Positions 10,319 to 19,890 of a DNA stretch of 64,000 bases are shown piece after piece. The position numbers were made by a program, and so were the translations under genes. The notes beneath the pieces are model-generated. The model saw only the letters and a program-made list of their open reading frames with translations. It did not search any database and was not told where the DNA came from. The stretch comes from RI-153 sp963721725. GTDB taxonomy: Bacteria > Chloroflexota > Anaerolineae > Caldilineales > Caldilineaceae. Position 1 is the stretch's first letter; the number at the start of each line of letters is the position of its first letter. The stretch covers positions 111,090 to 175,089 of the forward strand of contig CAVRLX010000014.1 in assembly GCA_963721725.1 (NCBI GenBank). Reading direction: 5' to 3'.

Positions 10319-11194
10319 CTACTACTCTAATCAAACCGAACCCGACTGTGTCCTTACCAGCCAGAGCGAGGAAAGGCATCATCAAAGCGTTATGGATCGT
10401 CGGCGGCCTGCTAACCGCGTCTGATTGGCCTGGGGTGGATAGGGCTACAGGTGAAGCCCGCTGCCTTTACGGCGTTTCCCCCGCCCTCTGCCCCGCCGGA
10501 GACAGTCCCCCTGCCCGACGATCTGCCGCCCCCGGTGGCGCGCTTCTACCGCCAGGTTTACGGCGACCGCGTGCCCGTGATCCGCTCGACAGTGATCTCT
10601 GGGCGCGCAAGATTACGCATCAACGGCATCACCTTTCCGGCCCGGTTTCGCTTCACCCATGATGCGGGTCAAGGCTACCGCCATTACATTGAAATCACCC
10701 TGTTTGGGCTGCCCCTGATGCAGGTCAACGAGCATTTTCTCAACAGCAAAGGGCGGATGGAACTGCCGTTTGGGATCAGCCAGGGGCCGCAGATCGACCA
10801 GGGGGCTAATCTGGCGCTCTGGGCCGAAGCGCTGCCCTGGCTGCCGTCGATCCTTGTGACCGATCCACGCGTGCGCTGGGAAGCGGTCGATGACCAGACG
10901 GCGCTGGTGGTGGTACCTTTTGGCGAAGCCGAGGAACGTCTGCTTGTGCGTTTCTCTCCCGAAACAGCGCTGCCCCAGACCATAGAGGCGATGCGCTACA
11001 AGGGCGACAGAGATACGCACAAGACATTATGGATCAACGAGATACGCCAGTGGGGAGAGGTAGGCGGCCATTCGGTTTCCACAGAGGCAGCCGTCACTTG
11101 GTTTGACGATGGCATTCCCTGGGCTGTCTTCCGTGTGGAAGAGGTCGTTTATAACGTTGCAGTTGACGAGTATATTCAAGTCAAAGGCCCCTGA
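10315..11194 (+). CDS. DUF6544-like membrane-anchored protein, frame broken near 10420
   Basis: It starts with GTG inside the stop of the previous gene, preceded by GGGAGGA. The N-terminus (LPARARKGIIKALWIVGGLLTA) begins a membrane segment that continues after a one-base frame break as LIGLGWIGLQVKPAAF. The rest (LPPPVARFYRQVYGDRVPVI, RARLRINGITFPARFRF, TLWINEIRQWGEVGG) follows the pattern of DUF6544 proteins, which have a single membrane anchor and a beta-rich exterior domain of unknown role. Total length is about 290 residues, normal for that group. The family assignment is from pattern memory. Confidence 0.55.
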
Positions 11195-11199
11195 GAGGG

Positions 11200-11488
11200 T
11201 CAAAACACGAGAATCGCCAGATCAGCATCGATGACGATTGCGCCGATGAAATCGTCAGCCGCAACCGTGTGTGCTTGCAAGTGCAACTGTGTCAGAGGCT
11301 GTGTCAGAGGCGGCGATTTGTGCGGCGGTGTCCAGCGTTTCAGCCAGATGGTGCAGGTTGTGATAGTGATGGTGGGGTTCGCTGTAACGTGCCCACAGAT
11401 CACGAAAAACGGGTTCGGACGCAGCCGCAGCTACGCCGAACCCGTTCATCATGCCGTACCATGCCACCTGTAACGTCACATCTATCAC
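11200..11488 (-). pseudogene. Remnant of a predicted metal-dependent HD-superfamily phosphohydrolase
   Basis: Read on the minus strand, the start LWARYSEPHHHYHNLHHLAETL matches the N-terminal hallmark of small HD-superfamily phosphohydrolases (ARY.EPHRHYH.L.H), usually about 200 residues long. The frame then stops near 11255. A short later-family segment (DDFIGAIVIDADLAILVF) appears in another frame and ends at 11200. The central HD motif (HD in WFHD.VYD) is absent, so an internal deletion plus frame shift has destroyed the gene, unlike the single-base breaks elsewhere in the window. Confidence 0.6.
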
Positions 11489-11514
11489 ACACGGGATCCG
11501 TTCACGTTCAAAAC

Positions 11515-12297
11515 TTAACCGATGCGTTCGCGGTCGCTCTGCTTGGCCGGGATGGGATCTAACGGCTGTCGCTCGTTGAGGGCAGGGAAGCGGCCATCAC
11601 GATAATAGTCAAAGGTTGGCCCGGCCACCGGCACGGCCCAGCGCACAGCGTTGGCGATCACTTTGCGCACGTTGGCATCGTAGTAGATCGGATAGGTCTC
11701 GTGGCCGGGGCGGAAGTAGAAAATCTTGCCGTTGCCACGGCTGAAACAGCAGCCACTGCGGAAGACATTGCCGCCCTGGAACCAGCTTATAAAGACCAGT
11801 TGCTCCGGTTGCGGAATGTCAAAAAACTCACCGTACATCTCCACTTCGGGCAGTTCAAAATAGGGGCCAAGTCCCTGGGCAATGGGATGGCCGGGGGCGA
11901 CGACCCAAAAGCGTTCTTTCTCGTCGGCCTCGCGCCAGCGCAACATACACGATGTGCCCATCAGCCGCTGAAAAATCTTGGAACCGTGGCCGGAGTGGAG
12001 CACAATTAGCCCCATGCCCTGGAGCACACGCGCTTGCACACGCGCCACAGTTTCGTCGGTGACATCGCCGTGCGCTTTGTGTCCCCACCAGGTCAGCACA
12101 TCGGTTTCCGCCAGCACTTCTTCAGTCAGTCCGTTTTCTGGCTCGTCCAACGTGGCGGTGCGCACGGTTTCAATGCCATGTTCGCGCAGACCTTCGGCAA
12201 TCGCATTGTGGATGCCGTTGGGATAGATGCCGCGGATAAAGTCATTTTCTTGCTCGTGTCGGAATTCGTTCCAGACGGTAACACGAAGGTTGCTCAT
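11515..12297 (-). CDS. ThuA-like domain protein (trehalose/sugar utilisation)
   Basis: A 260-residue protein; the start at 12297 is supported by AAGGAG about 9 bases upstream, whereas an ATG at 12345 is not. It has the glutamine-amidotransferase-like fold signature of ThuA proteins: LRVTVWNEFRHE at the N-terminus, VLTWWGHKAHG, MGLIVLHSGHGSKIF, and the late GNGKIFYFRPGHETYP segment. ThuA proteins in rhizobia take part in oxidation or catabolism of trehalose and related disaccharides. The gene follows a Gfo/Idh/MocA oxidoreductase on the same strand 85 bases upstream, a very common pairing, so both probably act on the same sugar. Confidence 0.85.
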   Translation of the reverse strand: MSNLRVTVWNEFRHEQENDFIRGIYPNGIHNAIAEGLREHGIETVRTATLDEPENGLTEEVLAETDVLTWWGHKAHGDVTDETVARVQARVLQGMGLIVLHSGHGSKIFQRLMGTSCMLRWREADEKERFWVVAPGHPIAQGLGPYFELPEVEMYGEFFDIPQPEQLVFISWFQGGNVFRSGCCFSRGNGKIFYFRPGHETYPIYYDANVRKVIANAVRWAVPVAGPTFDYYRDGRFPALNERQPLDPIPAKQSDRERIG

Positions 12298-12382
12298 GGG
12301 GTGGTACTCCTTTGACAGTATGAATACGTTGAAGAGATTGGACAATTACAAGATAAGATTGGGCGATTCCCCAAGCGCCTTT

Positions 12383-13480
12383 TTACGCAGCCAGCGGCAA
12401 TGCCACCGGTTCCGCCACCGGTTCCGCCACCGGTTCCGCCACCATCACCGAAACCGGTTGCCCCTTTTGGGCGGCGGATTGGCGAATGGCATCCCACAGG
12501 CGGGCCATGCGCAGGCCGATCTCCGGCGGGCAGGGGTTTTCGATTTGGCCCTTGCGCACCAACGAAAATTGTTCCCATTGGCCCAACGACGGAGGCACGC
12601 GCACGGGCATCAGCCGTTTTTGGTGACTGCGCTGCATCAACAGTCGCTCGCCCCAAATGCCCGTCTGCAAAATACCCCCCGTGCAAAAGACGCGCAGATC
12701 CGAGGCGCACGAGGGGATGGCTTCACCACAGGCGCTCATGGTCACAAACGCACCCGATTGGAGCCGCCCCATCACCGCGCCCAGAATGTCCACAGGCGCG
12801 CCACGGTTGTCCAGCCAGGCCGCCACTTCCACAAAATCTTCCCCGGCCAGATCGGAGATTGTGTTGAGCATGTGCGCGCCGGTATCAAACAAGAAGCCGC
12901 CGCCGGAGATGTCGGGCATCTGCCGCCACGTGCCTGTGGTGTTCTGTTTCCAATTTTGCCAGGCTACGCCGTGAATGTTGAGGATCTGCCCCAGGCTGCC
13001 GCTGCGCAACATGCGCGAGGCCGTGCGGATGCGCGGCGAAAGGCTGCCATTGAACGAGACCACCAACAGCCGCCCGGTGCGGTCGCGCGTGGCAATGAGA
13101 TCCAGCGCTTCTTCGGCGTTGAGCACCATGGGCTTCTCCAGCAACACATCCAACCCGGCATCCATACAGGCGCGGGCGTGATTATGATGCATGGCGTGGG
13201 GGGTGATGATAAAGGCGGCGTCCAGGTCTGCGCCAAATCGGGTCAACATGCGCTCCAAATCAGGTTCATTCTCTGGCGCAGCCACCCCTTCTTCGGCGAA
13301 GACCTCGCAAAAACGCGCATAGGCTACTGTGGACGGCTCGCAGACGACACGAACTTGGGTCGTTTCTTGTTGTTTCAAAATCTGGCGCAGATGGTGGCGG
13401 GCCATACCACCACACCCGACGAAGGCCATCTGCACAGGGCGGGATGCACTAGACGATCCCGCCCCATTGACATCATTCAT
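12383..13480 (-). CDS. Gfo/Idh/MocA-family NAD(P)-dependent oxidoreductase
   Basis: A 365-residue protein with a Rossmann start (QMAFVGCGGMARHHL, G.G..A), the family EKP motif in LLEKPMVLNAEEA, and a C-terminal alpha/beta domain containing GGGFLFDTGAHM. AGAGGTGA lies just upstream of the ATG. These enzymes oxidise or isomerise sugars and sugar derivatives. Linkage to the ThuA gene suggests a sugar-catabolic pair. The C-terminus is an odd tail, VAEPVAEPVAEPVALPLAA, encoded by three perfect 12-bp repeats (12403-12438), probably a recent slippage expansion outside the fold. Confidence 0.85.
   Translation of the reverse strand: MNDVNGAGSSSASRPVQMAFVGCGGMARHHLRQILKQQETTQVRVVCEPSTVAYARFCEVFAEEGVAAPENEPDLERMLTRFGADLDAAFIITPHAMHHNHARACMDAGLDVLLEKPMVLNAEEALDLIATRDRTGRLLVVSFNGSLSPRIRTASRMLRSGSLGQILNIHGVAWQNWKQNTTGTWRQMPDISGGGFLFDTGAHMLNTISDLAGEDFVEVAAWLDNRGAPVDILGAVMGRLQSGAFVTMSACGEAIPSCASDLRVFCTGGILQTGIWGERLLMQRSHQKRLMPVRVPPSLGQWEQFSLVRKGQIENPCPPEIGLRMARLWDAIRQSAAQKGQPVSVMVAEPVAEPVAEPVALPLAA
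12403..12438. repeat. Three perfect tandem copies of a 12-bp unit
   Basis: CCACCGGTTCCG is repeated three times head to tail, in frame, encoding VAEP units at the C-terminus of the Gfo/Idh/MocA protein. A fourth, degenerate copy follows. Replication slippage is the likely origin. Confidence 0.9.
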
Positions 13481-13610
13481 GGTTCACCTCTTTTTGTTGT
13501 GGATGCAAACATATCCCCAATTAGGCAATGGTCCGGCGACGGTGGGGCCGGGGAGCAACAGATCTAGTTTGCCAGAAGTAAAAGGAGTTGTCCAACAGGT
13601 GGCAAGGAAA

Positions 13611-13733
13611 GGGTGTAATTCAGAACGGGGGCGAATCGTCGAAAAGTGCCGGGGACTTCATGGGTGGCGAAATTGTCCTTTTCCCCTGTGCCAAGTCCCC
13701 AGCACTTCTGTTCCCCCTACTTAAATTACACCC
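13611..13733. repeat. MITE/REP-like imperfect palindrome, about 123 bp
   Basis: The ends are a 10-bp inverted repeat (GGGTGTAATT at 13611-13620 and AATTACACCC at 13724-13733). Inside is a second inverted pair, AAGTGCCGGGGACTT (13644-13658) and AAGTCCCCAGCACTT (13693-13707), with one mismatch, and a G5/C5 pair between. No frame for a transposase is present. This fills the 316-base gap between the divergent oxidoreductase and convergent CpaE-like genes; the rest of the gap shows nothing recognisable. Confidence 0.6.
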
Positions 13734-13796
13734 GCAAGGCAACACATCAATAGCGGGCGCGCCGAGGATCGTAAGCGGTGAGAAGGCAAAGAGAGA

Positions 13797-14988
13797 TCAG
13801 GCGACTGGATACGGTTGGTTATGAGCCGGGGCCATCTGTCGATGGTGAAAGGCTTCGATCCAGGGCACATAATTGAGCAGCCGATTGCTCAATTCGCTAT
13901 AGATAGCCGGATTGATCTGGTCAGGGGCCATCAACAGGACAGGCGTACGGTTTTGTTCCGCCTGGAGATAGAGATCAGGGTGGGCAGGGATCAGACCTAG
14001 CGTGGGGATTCCCAGCCGTTCATAGATCAGACGGTCACTGACATAGAGTGGGGTGGGCTTGTATCGATGGACAATCAGCGTGCTGAAACAGGAATAGAGG
14101 TTCAAATGGTGTAAATGGGTGGCAATGTTTTCGGCGGCGCGCAGTGAGGATGGCTCACTGCCCAGGACCAGCACAATACCATCCACAGCGCCGGCCACCG
14201 ATTCGATGACATCGGGATCGGTGGGCAGATCAAGCAGCACAATCTGGGCCTGATAGGCAGCCTGTTGCACAATGGCGGCCAGATGTTCCGGCGAAAAGGT
14301 GATCTCAAACGGAACCGTGGGCGAGCTGGCAAGCAGCTTTAGCTCTGAGGGATGAGCCAACAGATGTTGCTCTACAGCGGCTTCGGTGATGGCTTCTGGG
14401 TGCAAAAGGGCAAGGTTGGCCGTGGAATAGGGCACAGGCGACATATCCAAATGATCGGCCAGATTGCCAAAGGCCAGATGCAGATCCACAAGCAGCGTTT
14501 GCATCCCCTCGCGCTGCATGTGCGCGCCCAGGTTTACCACGGCGGTGGTGGTGCCCACGCCGCCTTTGGCCCCCACGAAGGCAAAGACTTTGCCCTTGCG
14601 CCGTTTGACCTCGCGGCGGCTGCCGCGCCATGACGGCATCTACACGCGCCATTAGTTCTGCCGGATCGGCGGGCTTGACAATGTAGTCATCTGCGCCCAG
14701 GCGCAACCCTTCCACGCGATCTCCGACTTGGCTTTTGGCCGAAAGAAAGATCACAGGCAGATCGGCGGTATCCGGGTTGGCACGCAGGCGGCGCAACGTC
14801 TCGAAACCGTCCATCACGGGCATCATAATGTCCAAGAGAACCAGGTCGGGTTGCTGGCGCAGCGCCAGATCCAGCGCGGTCGCTCCGTCGGCAGCTTCCA
14901 CCACTTGATGCCCGTGGCGCTTGAGCAAGACGCCCATCAAGCGCCGCATGGTGGCTTCATCTTCGACCAGTAAAATTTTGTAGACCAT
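13797..14988 (-). CDS. CpaE-like fusion: response-regulator receiver plus ParA/MinD-type ATPase; frame broken near 14630
   Basis: The start is the ATG at 14988 (MVYKILLVEDE), with AGAGG upstream. Residues 1-120 are a complete receiver domain: acidic pair E9-D10, phospho-acceptor D53 in LVLLDIMMPVMDG, and the lysine in DDYIVKPADP. After a one-base break the second part starts RRKGKVFAFVGAKGGVGTTT, a deviant Walker A (KGGVGTT) of the ParA/MinD class, followed by LLVDLHLAFGNLADHLD and VLLDLPTDPDVIES. Receiver-ATPase proteins of this plan (CpaE/TadZ) position Tad pili. No pilus genes are visible in the window, so here it is an orphan, and a regulatory or polar-localisation role is inferred only. 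Confidence 0.75.
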
Positions 14989-15152
14989 TCGGAACCTCTT
15001 ACAATCAGGGATGGACAGACTTGTGCGCTGGCGGGAATTGTCCTTCCCTACTCTATCCGCCACATGGATACCATACAATAGTACACAAATCCGATGGCGC
15101 TTTCTCGGCTTGTATTGAGAAGCCTCTTTAGTCTAGCACAGGAAACAAATGG

Positions 15153-15845
15153 ATGAATCCGCTAAACCTCATACTGGCATCGGCCAGCCCGCGCCGCCGC
15201 CGCTTTTTAGAAGAGCTTGGATTGCCGCATACGGTGATCACCGCCGACATTGACGAAACCCAAAAGCGCGGCGAAGATCCGCTGGCGCTGGTGCGGCGGC
15301 TGGCCGAGACCAAGGCGCGCAGCATAGCCGAAGGGATCTCTGCTGCCATGCGCCCTGCCCTGATTATCGGCGCGGACACCGTGGTGGTGAGCGAGGGGCG
15401 GGTGTTGGGCAAGCCTGAAGATGAAGACGAGGCGATTGCCATGTTGGTGCAGTTGCGCCAGCACAGCCACCATGTTCACAGCGCGCTGGCGCTGGTGCGC
15501 GTGGATAATGATGGCACACAGCAGAGCCAGATCCGGGTGAACAGCACTGTGGTGACCATGCGCCATTACAGCAACGAGGAGATCGTAGAGTATGTCGCCA
15601 CAGGCGATCCGCTGGACAAAGCCGGGGCGTATGCGATTCAACATCGCAGCTTTGCGCCGGTGCGCGCCTTGCACGGTTGCCCTGCCGGGGTGATGGGTCT
15701 GCCGCTGGCCGATCTGCGCGATCTATTGGCCGAACAGGGCATCACGGTCTCGACGCCTCTGCCACCCATCTGCGCACACCTGATTGGCTTGCCCTGCTGT
15801 CAGTTGCAGAGTGGTGATACGGTTGACAGTCCCCAGCCCCGTTGA
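15153..15845 (+). CDS. maf: Maf-family nucleoside triphosphate pyrophosphatase
   Basis: A 230-residue protein with the Maf signature LILASASPRRRRFLEELG at the N-terminus, the catalytic region IIGADTVVVSEGRVLGKPEDEDEA, and the DKAGAYAIQ and GVMGLPLADL motifs. Maf enzymes hydrolyse non-canonical or TTP/UTP nucleotides to monophosphates and are linked to septum inhibition. AGGAAA precedes the ATG. About 25 residues beyond the usual end (TPLPPICAHLIGLPCCQL) extend the C-terminus. It is divergent from the CpaE-like gene and followed 72 bases later by rsgA in the same direction. Confidence 0.9.
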   Translation: MNPLNLILASASPRRRRFLEELGLPHTVITADIDETQKRGEDPLALVRRLAETKARSIAEGISAAMRPALIIGADTVVVSEGRVLGKPEDEDEAIAMLVQLRQHSHHVHSALALVRVDNDGTQQSQIRVNSTVVTMRHYSNEEIVEYVATGDPLDKAGAYAIQHRSFAPVRALHGCPAGVMGLPLADLRDLLAEQGITVSTPLPPICAHLIGLPCCQLQSGDTVDSPQPR

Positions 15846-15917
15846 TACACTGCCTGTAGCAGAACGATTGTTCCCAAAGCAGTCTTTTACATCTGGTAAT
15901 CTAGAGGAGCGTGGAAC

Positions 15918-16949
15918 TTGCCTCGCCATATTCCCGACTACGACGATTATGACGAAGAGTTTGCCGACGACTATTTTGAAGGGCGGGCCAGCAATAAGCC
16001 CAAACCGAAAAAACAGAGCGAGAACCTGATCTCTGGGGTGGTGACCAATGCCCGCGGTCATCATTATGATGTGGAAACCGAGGACGGCGTGCGCCTGTGC
16101 CGCGTGCGCGGGCGGCTCTTGCAAGAGCGCAACGACGACACGCTGATCGCCGTGGGCGACCGGGTGTTGGTCTTGCCCGAAGGCAAAAAAAAGGGGCTAA
16201 TCAACGTGATCGAAGCGCGCACCTCTGTCCTCAGCCGGCGTCGCCCTGGCAGCAGCCGCGCCGCTGAAGATGTGTTGTTGGCAAACCCCGATCAGGTGTT
16301 GATTGTTTTTGCCATTGCCCAGCCCGATCCGCATCTGCGCATGTTGGATCGCTTTCTCGTGATCGCCGAGGCTAATGATCTGCCGGTGATCATTGGCATC
16401 AACAAAGTAGATTTGACCGGCATTGATGCGGCCCAGAAGCTGTTTGGTCTCTATGCCGACATGGGCTATGAAATTCTCTATGCCAGCGCCGAAGAGAATC
16501 TGGGCATTCAACAGCTATCCGAGTTGCTGAAAGACAAGCTCACCGTGGTGACGGGTCCCAGCGGCGTGGGCAAGAGCAGTTTGATCAACGCTATCCACCC
16601 AGGACTCGATCTGCGCGTGGGGGATCTACGCGATTTCGAGGGCAAAGGCCGCCACACCACCCGCAGCGCCCAACTTTTCCGGTTGCCCTTTGGCAAAGAA
16701 ACCTTCATTGCCGACACGCCCGGCATCCGCGAGCTGGGGCTATATGAGATCGATCCGGCCTCGCTGGGATTCTTCTTTGTAGATATTCAGCCCTTTGTCA
16801 ACGACTGCCGTTATCCCAACTGTACCCACACCCACGAGCCGGGCTGCGCCGTGCAGGCGGCTGTGCAAGCCGGTAAAATCGCCCCGGAACGCTACGAAAG
16901 CTATCTGCGCATCTTGGAAGGCGAGGATTTGCAGGATGAGGATTGGTAA
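15918..16949 (+). CDS. rsgA: Ribosome small-subunit-dependent GTPase RsgA (TTG start)
   Basis: A 343-residue circularly permuted GTPase. The start is TTG at 15918 behind GAGGAG; no ATG or GTG fits better. After an acidic N-terminal tail comes the OB-fold (SGVVTNARGHHYDV, VRGRLLQERNDD, VGDRV), then the permuted G motifs: GINKVDL (G4), YASAEENLG (G5), TGPSGVGKSSLINA (G1), TTRSAQLFRLP (G2) and DTPGIRELG (G3), and a C-terminal zinc finger CRYPNCTHTHEPGCAV. RsgA assists late maturation of the 30S subunit. Complete, with no break. Confidence 0.95.
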   Translation: MPRHIPDYDDYDEEFADDYFEGRASNKPKPKKQSENLISGVVTNARGHHYDVETEDGVRLCRVRGRLLQERNDDTLIAVGDRVLVLPEGKKKGLINVIEARTSVLSRRRPGSSRAAEDVLLANPDQVLIVFAIAQPDPHLRMLDRFLVIAEANDLPVIIGINKVDLTGIDAAQKLFGLYADMGYEILYASAEENLGIQQLSELLKDKLTVVTGPSGVGKSSLINAIHPGLDLRVGDLRDFEGKGRHTTRSAQLFRLPFGKETFIADTPGIRELGLYEIDPASLGFFFVDIQPFVNDCRYPNCTHTHEPGCAVQAAVQAGKIAPERYESYLRILEGEDLQDEDW

Positions 16950-16997
16950 GGATGGCGAGGGGAAGTTGCAGGTTGCAAAACGGCATCCCCTCAACTC

Positions 16998-17015
16998 GCA
17001 ACTCGCAATTTGCAA
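16998..17015. repeat. 18-bp interspersed repeat, copy 1
   Basis: GCAACTCGCAATTTGCAA occurs here, just upstream of pcrA, and again exactly at 25282-25299 upstream of the GH3 gene. A related GTTGCAGGTTGCAAAAC lies at 16966. The unit belongs to no coding sequence. Confidence 0.8.
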
Positions 17016-17033
17016 TTCTGAAAGCATCATCCC

Positions 17034-19422
17034 ATGTCTCAACTTTTAGACAAACTTAACCCACAACAGCGCTTGGCCGTGGAAAGCACACAAGGGCCAG
17101 TGCTGGTGATGGCCGGCCCGGGTTCGGGGAAGACCCGTGTGCTGACCCACCGCATCGCCTATTTAATTCAGGCACGCGGGGTTGCGCCGTGGAATATTCT
17201 GGCAGTGACCTTTACGAACAAGGCCGCCCACGAGATGGAAGAGCGGGTGATTGGTCTGATCGGCGATAGCTTTCCGCAGCCGTTGCCAGGGCAGCGCCAA
17301 CGGCTGGGCGGGCTGACGATTGGCACGTTTCACAGCGTCTGCGCGCGCGTGCTGCGCATTGAACACGAAGCCATGGGCTATGAACGCAACTGGCTGGTCT
17401 ATGACAGTTCCGATCAACTCTCGCTGATCCGTTCGGTGCTCAACGAACTTAATCTCGACGAAAAACGCTATAGTCCACAGGCGATCAAGGCCAGCATCAG
17501 CAATTATAAAAACGATCTGCTGATCCCCGAAAAGGTGAAATCGGCCAGCTATTTTGAGGAGATCGCCAGCCGGGTCTATCGGCGCTATCAAGAGACGTTG
17601 CACAGCAACAATGCCATGGATTTCGACGATCTGCTCATGAATGTGGTGCTGCTCTTTCAACGCAACGCCGAGGTGCTGGTCAAATATCAGCGCAAGTGGC
17701 AATACATTTTGGTAGACGAATTTCAGGATACCAACACGGCGCAGTATGAGTTGGTCAAACTGCTGGCGGGCGCGCCGGAAGGCAAACGCAATCTCTTTGG
17801 CGTCGGTGATGAAGATCAGTCTATTTACAGGTTTCGCGGCGCAGATTACCGCAACGTGTTGCAGTTCCGCAAGGATTACTCCGACGCCCGGGTGATCTTG
17901 TTGGAGCAGAACTATCGCAGCACGCAACATATTTTGGACGTTGCCAATGCGGTGATCGCCCAGAACCCCAACCGCACGCCCAAAACGTTGCACACGGATA
18001 ACGGCAGCGGGTTGAAGGCGCACGTTTACGAAGCCTATAATGAGATCGAAGAGGCCAGCTATATCCTCGACGAAATCGAGCGGTTGCGCGCCAGCGGGGG
18101 CTTTAGCATGGGCGATTTTGCGATTATGTATCGCACGAATGCCCAGAGCCGGGCGCTGGAAGAAGCCTTTGTCATGCGCCATCTGCGCTATCGGCTGGTG
18201 GGCGGCACGCGCTTTTACGAGCGCAAAGAGATCAAAGACGCGCTGGCCTATCTGCGCCTCATTCATAACCCGGCGGATTCGATTGCCATGGACCGCATCA
18301 TCAACGAGCCGCCGCGCGGGATCGGCCCCAAGACCTATGCGGTGCTCAAAGAGTGGGCGGCATCGCTGGGCCTGAGTGAATATGACGCGCTGCGTGTGTT
18401 GCATCACGGGCCAGAGGCAGTGGTGCGCGATCTGCCGCCGGGGGCGTTGCGCATGGGCGGTCTAGACACACGCTCGCGCAATGCGCTGGTCAACTTTGCC
18501 GAGATGGTGGAATCGTGGGTGAAGATGGCGCGCGCTCAACACTATGAAAGCGTGGCTACGCTACTTGACCATATTTTGCAGGATGCAGGTTATGTTGATC
18601 GCTTGCGTGATGGCACAGAGGATGGTGAAGATCGCTTTAATAACTTGCAAGAGTTGCGCAGCGTTGCCAATCACTATGTGCCGGGCATGTACACGCTGGA
18701 AGAGGGACAGGAGCCGCTTTCACTCTTTTTGCAAGAGGTGAGTCTGGTTAGCGCCCAAGATGACTATGACGAAAGCAGCGACGCGGTGACGCTGATGACG
18801 CTCCACGCCGCCAAAGGGCTGGAATTTTCCGTGGTCTTTATGGTAGGCATGGAAGAGGGGATTTTGCCCCACGCTCGTAGTCTGGAGAGCGCCGATCCCG
18901 AAGACATGGCCGAGGAACGGCGGCTCTGCTATGTGGGAGTGACACGGGCCAAAAAACGCCTTTACCTCATCCACACCTTTCGGCGCAGCCTGTGGGGAAG
19001 CAGTGAAACACAACAGCCCAGCCGTTTCCTGGCCGACATCCCGCCAGATCTGCTGCAAGGGATGGTCAACCGCCAGACCCGGCGCGAGGCGTCGTATCAG
19101 CGGGCCACCAACTGGAACACGGACAATCTCGTGGATTATGGCAATGCACGCCCGGCTGCGCCCGACTGCCCGCCAAGTTCAATGGTCGCCCGACAGCAGC
19201 CCCAACGTGGGCAGCACGCCCAGAATCACACGGCCCAGCCAGGAAAAGCCCCAGCCCGCTCTCCAATACAAGCGCCGTCAGAGCGTGCAACACCCGACTT
19301 TTGGCGTGGGCACGGTGATTGATAGTGTTATGATGGGTCGGGAAGAAGAGGTCACCGTTGCCTTTCCTGGCGTGGGCATCAAGAAATTTGCGGCATCGCT
19401 GGCAAATTTGAAGAAGTTGTAG
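17034..19422 (+). CDS. pcrA: UvrD/PcrA-type superfamily 1 DNA helicase, frame broken between 19140 and 19270
   Basis: The N-terminus MSQLLDKLNPQQRLAVES holds the Q motif, followed by VLVMAGPGSGKTRVLTHR (Walker A), ILVDEFQDTNTAQYEL (motif II), VGDEDQSIYRFRGAD (motif III), YRSTQHIL, LMTLHAAKGLEFSVVF (motif V) and EERRLCYVGVTRAKKRLYL (motif VI). The intact frame covers 17034-19322; near its end the true C-terminus (RRQSVQHPTFGVGTVIDS, then VTVAFPGVGIKKFA) continues in another frame to 19422, giving the usual PcrA tail that binds RNA polymerase. It removes proteins from DNA and acts in nucleotide excision repair and rolling-circle replication. No strong ribosome-binding site precedes the ATG. Confidence 0.9.
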
Positions 19423-19455
19423 GTGATCAAATGTTAAATGAAAGTGGTATTCGCC

Positions 19456-19890
19456 ATGCCAGCACGTGATATTTACCACGAGCGTGTCAAACTCGCTCTG
19501 CTCAAAGACGGCTGGATTATCACTGATGATCCACTACGGCTTAAGTCTGGGACTCGAAACATGTATGTTGATCTGGGTGTGGAGCGGCTTCTGGCGGCAG
19601 AGAAAGGCAAACTGAAGATTGCCGTCGAAGTCAAAAGTTTTACTGGACCCTCTGACTTAGCAGATCTTGAAGACGCCATTGGACAGTATATCCTCTATCA
19701 GAGTGTTCTGACAGAACTAGATCCTGATCGACCCCTTTACTTGGCTGTTCCTGATGACACGATGCGAGGTATTTTCAGTGAAGAAATTGGTCAGATTTTG
19801 CTACGGCACAATTCACTAAACCTAGTAGGATTTGATGTGGAGAAAGAGGAGCTTACACAATGGATACCCCTGATCAATACCGTAATTTAA
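19456..19890 (+). CDS. xisH: XisH-like PD-(D/E)XK-fold protein
   Basis: The start is set at MPARDIYHERVKLAL because XisH proteins begin that way; the frame opens 6 codons earlier. The 144 residues contain GWIITDDPLRLKSG, YVDLGVERLLAAEK, IAVEVKSFTG and DLEDAIGQYILYQSVL: the D...EVK...Q..Y order of a restriction-endonuclease-like fold typical of XisH. In heterocystous cyanobacteria XisH and XisI are needed for fdxN-element excision, but most homologues lie outside such elements and their role is unknown. It overlaps xisI by 31 bp, with lower GC than its neighbours, which suggests transfer as a unit. Confidence 0.9.
   Translation: MPARDIYHERVKLALLKDGWIITDDPLRLKSGTRNMYVDLGVERLLAAEKGKLKIAVEVKSFTGPSDLADLEDAIGQYILYQSVLTELDPDRPLYLAVPDDTMRGIFSEEIGQILLRHNSLNLVGFDVEKEELTQWIPLINTVI

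Noticed and set aside
7740..12438. CRISPR-like short repeats
   Set aside because: The repeats at 7740-8060 and 12403-12438 are in-frame coding repeats without unique spacers of constant length; no CRISPR array exists in the window.
12294..13567. + strand ORFs opposite the Gfo/Idh/MocA gene
   Set aside because: Antisense of a clearly coding gene; residues are Arg/His/Pro-rich with no motif, as in most shadows of GC-rich genes here.
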